This document shows positions 31,578 to 37,353 of a stretch of DNA of 37,353 nucleotides, one piece after another. The notes below the pieces were generated by a model, which saw only the letters and a list, made by a program, of their open reading frames with translations, was not told where the DNA came from and did no database searches. Each line of letters opens with the position of its first letter. Within the stretch, counting starts at the first letter, position 1. Made by a program: the position numbers and the translations under genes. Source of the DNA: Deltaproteobacteria bacterium (GTDB lineage Bacteria > Desulfobacterota > Syntrophia > Syntrophales > UBA5619); contig JAFGRP010000091.1 in assembly GCA_016935075.1 (NCBI GenBank), positions 1 through 37,353 of the forward strand, given 5' to 3'.

Positions 31578-32972
31578 TCAATGCTGCACAGGTGTGACCA
31601 ATGCACCCATACCGGGATCCCCACGAATATCCCCGTTCTCGAACACGACTCGTCCCCGGCACAGGGTGATTCGGATATGGTGACGGATCGTCCATCCCTC
31701 GTAGACCTTGCAGGACTGCCGCGCTTTCGTCCACATGGAATCCAGAATGACCGGACGGGGAGCGCCCGGTTCGACGACCACCAGATCGGCGTCGGACCCC
31801 TCCCGGAGCGCTCCCTTGCGGGGATAAATCCCGAGAAGCCGGGCCGGATTTTCGCTGAAATGCCTCACGACCTGCTCATATTCGAGTTCGCCCGACAACG
31901 CCTTCTCCAGCATAAGCGGGAGGCTCAGTTCGAGAGCAGGAATTCCATCCGGTGCAAGCCAAATGTTTTCCAGACCTCTTTCTTTCTCCTCCAATCGGTA
32001 GGGTGCATGATCGCTGCTGAGGATATCAATCCAGCCGTTATGGAATCGCTGAAAGAGTCCCTCGCGCAAGGCTTCGGAACGGATCGGCGGCTTGACCCGC
32101 GCAAAAGGGCCGTGGGAACGAACGACATCCTGAGAAAGCAGCAGATATTGGGGGCAGGTCTCAGCATAGATCTTGGACCCTTCAGCCTTCGCCTCCCTTA
32201 TCCTATCCACCGCTTCAGGGGTGCTTACATGACAGATCAGCACCCGCGATTCTGTGCGCTTCTGTGCCCGTATGACACGCTCGACCGCAATGAGTTCCGT
32301 CCGGGGAGGGCGGGACATGGCAAATGCATCGAGGCCCTTCACACTTGAAGCCTGTACGGCGCGCGTCTCACCGGCGATGGTCTCCGGATCCTCGGCGTGA
32401 ACGGCAACGAACAGGCCTTCTTTACCCGCTGCACGCAACACCTGCTCCAGCGATATTTCATCGGGGGCGCACAGACCGTAGAACTCCCGTTCGCGGCCTT
32501 CAGGGGGGGGCATGAGAAACGTCTTGAATCCTACAACGCCGGAGTCGGCAAGCGCAGGGATCGCATCCAGATTGTCGGCCCCGGCTCCACCATAAAAACA
32601 GAAATCAATCCTCGCATGTTCGGCGGCGTGGCGGACACGTGTGCGAAGAGCATCGGCATCGGACGCAGGGGGGTCACTCACCGGCATTTCCGCAAGGGTG
32701 GTTACTCCGCCCGCGGCGGCCGCCGCCGTAGCCGATTCGAAATCTTCCCGGTGAGCAAAGCTGGGAGCGCGCACGTGCACATGGGAATCCACCATGCCGG
32801 GCATGACCAAACATCCATGGGCATCAATGGTGCGCCTCGATGCCGGAATATCATGCCCGGGACCGATGTAGCTGATGGTCTGACCTTGGACACCGACGGC
32901 CCCAACAAATGAACCTTCGGCTGTCACAATGAGACCACCCACAATATTCACGTCATTGGTCATTGAATCCAC
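31578..32972 (-). CDS. cyclic amidohydrolase (allantoinase/hydantoinase/dihydroorotase type)
   Basis: 464 residues starting at GTG 32972, or 461 from ATG 32963; AGGGG suits the GTG slightly better. The dinuclear metal site is complete: VDSHVHVR (His-x-His), GVVGFKTFLM (carbamylated Lys), FVAVHAED (His), VLICHVST (His) and ILSSDHAPYR (Asp). The HREDFESATAAAAAGGVTTLAEMP segment is closer to allantoinase and type-I dihydroorotase than to classical dihydropyrimidinase. It opens a cyclic amide (allantoin, hydantoin or dihydropyrimidine) into a ureido acid. Upstream PreT/PreA and downstream YgeW-like genes support cyclic ureide or pyrimidine catabolism, not biosynthesis. Confidence 0.9.
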   Translation of the reverse strand: MDSMTNDVNIVGGLIVTAEGSFVGAVGVQGQTISYIGPGHDIPASRRTIDAHGCLVMPGMVDSHVHVRAPSFAHREDFESATAAAAAGGVTTLAEMPVSDPPASDADALRTRVRHAAEHARIDFCFYGGAGADNLDAIPALADSGVVGFKTFLMPPPEGREREFYGLCAPDEISLEQVLRAAGKEGLFVAVHAEDPETIAGETRAVQASSVKGLDAFAMSRPPRTELIAVERVIRAQKRTESRVLICHVSTPEAVDRIREAKAEGSKIYAETCPQYLLLSQDVVRSHGPFARVKPPIRSEALREGLFQRFHNGWIDILSSDHAPYRLEEKERGLENIWLAPDGIPALELSLPLMLEKALSGELEYEQVVRHFSENPARLLGIYPRKGALREGSDADLVVVEPGAPRPVILDSMWTKARQSCKVYEGWTIRHHIRITLCRGRVVFENGDIRGDPGMGALVTPVQH

Positions 32973-32990
32973 CGTTCCCCTGCTCCCGGT

Positions 32991-34259
32991 CTATCTCGCC
33001 GAGAGGTACGCATGCATTGAACGGGCGGCCCTTTTCCCCTGGGCAACGGCCTCAACAACCGTCTGCCGGCTGCTGATGCAGTCCCCTCCGGCAAAAAACT
33101 TGCTGCTCCCTATGCGTAGCGTTTCCTTGTCCACGGTTCCTTGACAGGCAACCGCCACGTCGTTGAGCATAGAATTTCTGTCCTTGCCGAGAGACCATAT
33201 CACTGCATTGGCAGGGTAGATGAAATCGGTGCCCGAAACAGCCGAGAAACTCCTTCTGTCCTGTCCGCATTCCCCGGACGGCTCTGTCCTGGCCAGCGTG
33301 ATCGCTTGAAGCTCACCGCTTCCATTCAGGGTAGAGGGCTCCGTTTGCCACAGAAACTCAACCCCTTCCTTCATCGCCTTGATGAACTCCGCCTCGTCAG
33401 CGGGCATTTCGCGACGGGATCGTCGGTAGGAGACGATCGATCGGATCGCTCCGAGACGAAGAGCAGTCCGAGCACAGTCCATGGCCGTGTTGCCTCCCCC
33501 TACGGTAACACAGACCCCCAACAGCTTCCCTATCTGGCCTTCCTTGACCATCTTAAGAAACGTCTCCGCATCATACTGACCTCTCAAATTTTCCCCAGCC
33601 ACCTGAGCCCGGCGGGCTTGTGCCAATCCCATTCCTAAAAACACCGCATCGAATTGAGCAGACAAGACATTCTCTATGAATTCCCGTGATACAGAGACCC
33701 CGTGATGGATCATGATCTCCTCTGTACACAGCTCCCGGAAATCGCGGTCGATCACTTCGTTTGGGACCTTGAAGTTCGGAATCTCACGCGTGACCGTACC
33801 CCCCAGGAACTTCTCCTGCTCGAACATTTCCAATTGATAGCCTAAAAGACGAAGTTCATGGGCACAGCTCAAGCCTGCAGGTCCCGCACCGACAATTGCG
33901 ATTTTCTTGTTCACCTTGTCAGTTAGAACCTCGTATCCGGAGTACTCGGCATTATCGCAGGCAAATTTCTGAAGACGCGCGATGGGAATAGGATCCCCCA
34001 ATTTTCTAAACGTGCAATGTTTCTCGCAGAGTTCCTCGGAGGGACACACATAGGCACATATTCCACCAAGGCAATTGTCCCTCTTGATAACACGCTTCGC
34101 CCCTTTGATGTCGCCCCATCGAAGCATGCGTATGAACTGGGGAACATCAACACGGGATGGACACGCCTCCTTACAAGGGGCTTCGTAGCAGAACAGGCAT
34201 CTGCTTGCCTCTCTCGTCACCCACTGCAACTGCTGGCGATCTTCTTTCATTGCTCTCAT
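32991..34259 (-). CDS. preT: PreT-like NAD(P)H-dependent FAD/FeS oxidoreductase subunit
   Basis: 422 residues, GltD/PreT architecture. The N-terminal FeS part has CLFCYEAPCKEACPSRVDVPQFIRMLRWGD and NCLGGICAYVCPSEELCEKHC. Two Rossmann domains follow: KIAIVGAGPAGLSCAHELRLLGYQ (FAD) and VCVTVGGGNTAMDCARTALRLGA (NAD(P)H). The end KFFAGGDCISSRQTVVEAVAQGKRAA is typical. With PreA it forms a bacterial dihydropyrimidine dehydrogenase; the two genes overlap by ATGA (4 bases), which indicates translational coupling. E. coli YgfK in the YgeW/HyuA gene cluster has a similar module, so other substrates are possible. Confidence 0.92.
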   Translation of the reverse strand: MRAMKEDRQQLQWVTREASRCLFCYEAPCKEACPSRVDVPQFIRMLRWGDIKGAKRVIKRDNCLGGICAYVCPSEELCEKHCTFRKLGDPIPIARLQKFACDNAEYSGYEVLTDKVNKKIAIVGAGPAGLSCAHELRLLGYQLEMFEQEKFLGGTVTREIPNFKVPNEVIDRDFRELCTEEIMIHHGVSVSREFIENVLSAQFDAVFLGMGLAQARRAQVAGENLRGQYDAETFLKMVKEGQIGKLLGVCVTVGGGNTAMDCARTALRLGAIRSIVSYRRSRREMPADEAEFIKAMKEGVEFLWQTEPSTLNGSGELQAITLARTEPSGECGQDRRSFSAVSGTDFIYPANAVIWSLGKDRNSMLNDVAVACQGTVDKETLRIGSSKFFAGGDCISSRQTVVEAVAQGKRAARSMHAYLSAR

Positions 34260-35464
34260 CCCTTACTTTCTTTCCGTTTAAGCTCCATGCAGCCTTCAAC
34301 AGGGCAGATCCCTTTACAAAGGCCGCACCCGTCACATTTTTCTTCATCCACGAATGCGATGCGATCCTTCCCCATGCTGATAGCCTGATAACCGCTGTCC
34401 CTGCATGCAATCACACAAAGTCCGCACCCGACGCACTGGGTCCTATCGACATGGCTGGCCAACCGATAATCCCGGCTGAGTTCCCGATGGGGCATGATAC
34501 TGGGTAGTCCCAGCCCCACGAAATCGGAAATATGGGCGAACTCCATCTTCTCCATGTAGTCCGCAAGCCCATGGGTCAGGTCCTCGATGATGCGGTAGCC
34601 GTACTGCATCACCGCAGAACAGATTTGTACTGTGGACGCACCAACCAAGATATACTGAACAGTGTCCTCCCAGTTCGCAATCCCTCCGATACCCGAAATA
34701 GGAATTTTCACATTCTGGGCGATCTGCGCAACGCACCTCAACCCGACCGGCCTAATCATGGCGCCGGACAGTCCGCTGAATGCACTTTTACCATCCACCC
34801 GGGGATACGGAGTAAAGGTATATACGTCCATCCCGTTGAGACAATTAAGCGTGTTAATGGCCGAGATGGCATCAGCACCTGCTTCCTTTGCAGCCTTTGC
34901 CTTTTGGGGGATGTTCTCGACCATGGCAGGAAGCTTCACCATTATTGGCAGCGTCACGGTCCGGCGAATCCACCCGACCACCTCCTGAATGAGCCCCACA
35001 CTGCTCCCTATGGTTGCTCCACCACCACCTTCCGCCATCCCATGGGAACACGAAAAATTCAGTTCAAATCCATCCACTCCCGCTTGGGCAAATCGCCGCG
35101 CCACCTCTTTCCACTGAGATTCGACCAGCCCTTCTGTATGCAGCAAACTCGCAAGCAGGAGATGCTCCGGGCAGTTCTTTTTGATACGCACGACGTCCTC
35201 AAGCCATTCGTCAATCGGCTTTTGGGCACCGAGTTCAAAATTGGTAAATCCTATGACGCGGCCGTCCTGCTTGATCGCATGGATTCTTGGATTGACATTT
35301 TTATATTTGGTGTAATCGTATGTCAGGGTCTTGATGACCGCCCCCCCCCATCCCTGGTCAAAGGCACGCTCGATCATCTCACCCGTGTTTGTCGGAGGCG
35401 CCGAAGCGAGTATGAAAGGATTGGGACAGCGGAATCCAGCAAAATCGACTTCTATCGATGCCAT
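34256..35464 (-). CDS. preA: PreA-like dihydropyrimidine dehydrogenase subunit (FMN, 2x[4Fe-4S])
   Basis: 402 residues. The N-terminal dihydroorotate-dehydrogenase-like barrel has FAGFRCPNPFILASAPPT and VDGFELNFSCSHGMAEGGGG with the catalytic Cys of the NLSCPHG motif kept. The FMN-phosphate region reads PISGIGGIANWEDTVQYILVGASTVQICSAVM. Two ferredoxin clusters end the protein: CVGCGLCVIACRDSGYQAI and CDGCGLCKGICPVEGC. With PreT it reduces uracil or thymine (or oxidises the dihydro forms). The loop after the catalytic Cys differs from mammalian DPD (GGGGATIGSS versus RGMGLACGQ), so substrate preference may differ. Gene starts at 35464; the ATGA overlap couples it to preT. Confidence 0.92.
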   Translation of the reverse strand: MASIEVDFAGFRCPNPFILASAPPTNTGEMIERAFDQGWGGAVIKTLTYDYTKYKNVNPRIHAIKQDGRVIGFTNFELGAQKPIDEWLEDVVRIKKNCPEHLLLASLLHTEGLVESQWKEVARRFAQAGVDGFELNFSCSHGMAEGGGGATIGSSVGLIQEVVGWIRRTVTLPIMVKLPAMVENIPQKAKAAKEAGADAISAINTLNCLNGMDVYTFTPYPRVDGKSAFSGLSGAMIRPVGLRCVAQIAQNVKIPISGIGGIANWEDTVQYILVGASTVQICSAVMQYGYRIIEDLTHGLADYMEKMEFAHISDFVGLGLPSIMPHRELSRDYRLASHVDRTQCVGCGLCVIACRDSGYQAISMGKDRIAFVDEEKCDGCGLCKGICPVEGCMELKRKESKG

Positions 35465-35586
35465 CGTTCAGTCTTCTCCCTCATGAATATCTATTGTTTC
35501 AGCTGTTGGCCTTTGCAACACCCTCGCATGCACCCTGCCGTGTTCGGACTTGCTACAGAAACACAGCTTCCTCATCATTACGTTTC

Positions 35587-36978
35587 TCACGTTGCATGAA
35601 CCGTCACCATCGAAACCAGCTCGCCTACATCTCTTGAGGATTCGATGTTATTCACGTAATCAATGACCCGTTCTGTTCGGGCCTCATCTTGGAACACTCT
35701 TCCCACAAGCAACCGGAATTTTTTCTCCACGTCCCCATGGGTCACTGGGTTGCGCTTGTCTCCCCTGGGATTGTCCACAACGGCCGTGTATTTCGCGCCA
35801 TCTTCCATCGTGATGGTCGCTGCACTGGAGTATTGACCTGGATATCGCCGTTCGAACTCCTCGTCCTCCACAACCTCCACACATTTCATTAATTTCCGTG
35901 CCTGAGGATCCCGCAGACTCTCCTCGGTAAATTCATCAATCCCAACCTTGCCCCGAACAAACGCTATGGCTGACTGGTATGGCATACTGAACTGACCGTC
36001 CACCACATTCTGTGGATCCCATTTCCTCGGCTCCGCCAACAGGTGGATCGTATATTTTGACGAACGAATCAGAATTTTCTTTATCTTTCTTGGATCAGGG
36101 TGATACTTTTGCACCAGTTCAAGGCATGCGTCCAGATGTCCGCCCGAATACCTGCAACAGGGATACACCTTGATGCTTGACGTCGTAAACTCCCATCGCG
36201 CCCCGAGTTCCTCCGTAATCCACTTACTGTCATAGTGATCCAGATGAGAATAGGCGTGGAGCACACCATCAACTCCCTCATAGATGTCGGACGGTCCGTT
36301 GAAACCTTTCTGTGCCATTCTTGCTGCAATGATCCCACAAAAGGCAGGATGTCCTGCCTGAAGCCGCTTTGTGAATGAACCCTCCGAATTCCAAGCCATA
36401 AGACCAGACACCATACTTCCAGCAATTCCCTGTGTATAGATGAGCTGTTGACGATTCAGCTTCATCAGCTTGCCTGCCGAAAGACTCGCTCCCATTGTCC
36501 CGCACGTGCTTGTAGGGTGAAAACCCTGATAGTACATGTCTCCCAGGAAAGCAGCTCCGAGCCGGCACACCAATTCGTTACCCAGAGCTATGGCAGTCAC
36601 AAGCTCCTTTCCGTTAATCTTCAGCGCTTCTCCTATTGCCAGGCTAACAGGTATTGTTGCCGGGCTCGGATGTGCATTGGACTCATTGTGGTCATCCACA
36701 AAATCGAACCCGTAACACTGAATGGCATTTGCAAAGGCCGCATTCGGCGCTGCAACCTTTTTACCTAAGCCTACGATGGTCGCCTCCGCTGGTCCACCCA
36801 ACTCCTCCGCCGTTTCCCGCGCGATTCGGCTTGATTCGAGATTCCGAGTTCCCACCATAGATCCCAGCACGTCCAACAGCAGGGTCTTAACATAGGATAT
36901 TGCAGGAGCAGGCAATGTTTTGTAGCTCGTCCCAACAGCAACATCTGCAATCTGTTCGGCCAGTTTCTTTTCACTCAT
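35587..36978 (-). CDS. MmgE/PrpD family protein
   Basis: 463 residues from ATG at 36978 with AGGAG seven bases upstream; the track start adds eight residues before the SD. Family features: LLLDVLGSMVGTRNLESSRIARE, DFVDDHNESNAHPSPATIPVSLAIGEAL, GFHPTSTCGTMGASLSAGKLMKLN, FTKRLQAGHPAFCGIIAARMAQKGFNGPSDIYEG and the SSIKVYPCCRYSGGHLDACLEL segment. Known members are 2-methylcitrate dehydratase, cis-aconitate decarboxylase and an iminodisuccinate epimerase, all acting on polycarboxylates. The block-3 PrpF gene is a functional companion of PrpD in methylcitrate variants, but this one lies 21 kb away. Substrate unknown. Confidence 0.9.
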   Translation of the reverse strand: MSEKKLAEQIADVAVGTSYKTLPAPAISYVKTLLLDVLGSMVGTRNLESSRIARETAEELGGPAEATIVGLGKKVAAPNAAFANAIQCYGFDFVDDHNESNAHPSPATIPVSLAIGEALKINGKELVTAIALGNELVCRLGAAFLGDMYYQGFHPTSTCGTMGASLSAGKLMKLNRQQLIYTQGIAGSMVSGLMAWNSEGSFTKRLQAGHPAFCGIIAARMAQKGFNGPSDIYEGVDGVLHAYSHLDHYDSKWITEELGARWEFTTSSIKVYPCCRYSGGHLDACLELVQKYHPDPRKIKKILIRSSKYTIHLLAEPRKWDPQNVVDGQFSMPYQSAIAFVRGKVGIDEFTEESLRDPQARKLMKCVEVVEDEEFERRYPGQYSSAATITMEDGAKYTAVVDNPRGDKRNPVTHGDVEKKFRLLVGRVFQDEARTERVIDYVNNIESSRDVGELVSMVTVHAT

Positions 36979-36998
36979 CGTTTTTCTCCTCTTCATGT

Positions 36999-37205
36999 TC
37001 ATAAAGTAATAAAGTTCAATCTATGCTTTCCGTCCGACTGCCCGGACATTGAAGCCAAGTAATACATGTGCAAAGAGTTTTCTCGTTCGTTCAATGAAAT
37101 AAGGTCACCTTCAACGCTGTTACTATGGATATGTCGCCAATCTTCATTCAAGCGGTACGACAGATTTTTCTTAACCTGAATATCGTTCATGACTCCACAT
37201 TTCAT
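36999..37205 (-). CDS. doubtful small ORF after etfA
   Basis: 68 codons starting with ATG at 37205, overlapping the etfA stop by ATGA, which would allow coupled translation. The protein (MKCGVMNDIQVKK...) has no motif, signal or membrane segment that I recognise, and no SD of its own. It ends 21 bases before the MmgE/PrpD start. It may simply be untranslated spacer. Confidence 0.2.
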   Translation of the reverse strand: MKCGVMNDIQVKKNLSYRLNEDWRHIHSNSVEGDLISLNERENSLHMYYLASMSGQSDGKHRLNFITL

Positions 37206-37353
37206 GTTGTAGCCTTAGTCCATATTTTTATATGGCATTCTTGCAGACGATTCGCTTGGATCTCTTTAATCAACAACGGAAGTATTTTTCGGAAATCGCC
37301 CACAACGGCGAGATCGGCCACCTCGAAAATAGCCGCTTTTTCATCCTTGTTGA
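37202..37353 (-). CDS. etfA: electron transfer flavoprotein alpha subunit, C-terminal fragment
   Basis: Partial: the gene enters from the right edge and stops at TGA 37202. The visible 50 residues NKDEKAAIFEVADLAVVGDF followed by RKILPLLIKEI match the conserved C-terminus of EtfA, whose FAD-binding domain ends INKDP.APIF..ADYGIVGD...VP.L. A tail of about 18 residues (ANRLQECHIKIWTKATT) follows. It was missed by the ORF track because the start is outside. EtfAB carries electrons from acyl-CoA or other flavin dehydrogenases, sometimes by bifurcation; the bifurcating type cannot be judged from this end. It begins the long same-strand cluster as seen in this window. Confidence 0.88.
   Translation of the reverse strand, partial: NKDEKAAIFEVADLAVVGDFRKILPLLIKEIQANRLQECHIKIWTKATT

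Noticed and set aside
34256-35464. Loss of the catalytic cysteine of PreA
   Set aside because: First suspected because LACG reads ATIG, but the catalytic Cys belongs to the NLSC motif, which is kept as NFSC.
1-37353. CRISPR arrays, rRNA, tRNA and insertion-sequence transposases
   Set aside because: None seen by eye; no regularly spaced repeats and no transposase-like frames.

Overview
The window looks like a chromosomal segment of a strictly anaerobic bacterium, probably a syntrophic or sulfate-reducing member of the Desulfobacterota (Syntrophia-like). This is inferred from gene content: tripartite tricarboxylate transporters, several acyl-CoA ligases, a CoA transferase, an ETF subunit, and corrinoid/tetrahydrofolate methyl transfer. 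No phylogenetic marker gene is present. Almost every gene is on the minus strand. GC content is uneven: by eye high in the left third and clearly lower around 17.6-20 kb.

Left part (1-8.25 kb), housekeeping and accessory genes: a PLD-nuclease/SNF2 helicase cut by the left edge, a large DUF748/AsmA-like envelope protein, a YefM-YoeB toxin-antitoxin pair with a recognisable promoter/operator, a MOT1-type molybdate transporter, and on the plus strand a small lysine-rich protein. A pair of GGGGACA hairpins separates this part from the rest.

Right part (8.4-37.35 kb): about 29 kb of same-strand catabolic genes with no regulator gene, in three blocks in order of transcription. Block 1 (37.35 to 24.3 kb): the C-terminus of EtfA, a MmgE/PrpD protein, a PreA/PreT-type dihydropyrimidine dehydrogenase pair, an allantoinase/hydantoinase-type amidohydrolase, a YgeW-like carbamoyltransferase, an enoyl-CoA hydratase, an ADP-forming acyl-CoA synthetase, and a TctC-TctB-TctA transporter. 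Block 2 (24.2 to 17.7 kb): a monomethylamine-methyltransferase (MtmB) family protein WITHOUT pyrrolysine, its corrinoid protein, carbamate kinase, a methyl-corrinoid:tetrahydrofolate methyltransferase, ornithine carbamoyltransferase, and an aspartate-carbamoyltransferase-like protein. Block 3 (17.45 to 8.4 kb): a split succinyl-CoA-synthetase-like ligase with a cysteine-rich small protein between its subunits, a CitE-like CoA-ester lyase, a PrpF-family isomerase, a fumarate-reductase-type flavoprotein, an enolase paralogue and a class III CoA transferase.

Working hypothesis (inference): the region degrades an N-methylated, carbamoyl- or ureido-containing compound and conserves energy in three ways. 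The methyl group goes to tetrahydrofolate through a pyrrolysine-free MtmB/corrinoid system. Carbamoyl groups are split off phosphorolytically by carbamoyltransferases, and carbamate kinase makes ATP from carbamoyl phosphate. The remaining carbon skeleton passes through CoA ligases and a CoA-ester lyase to central metabolism. The pyrrolysine-free MtmB homologue joined to three carbamoyltransferases and carbamate kinase is the best candidate for an undescribed system here.
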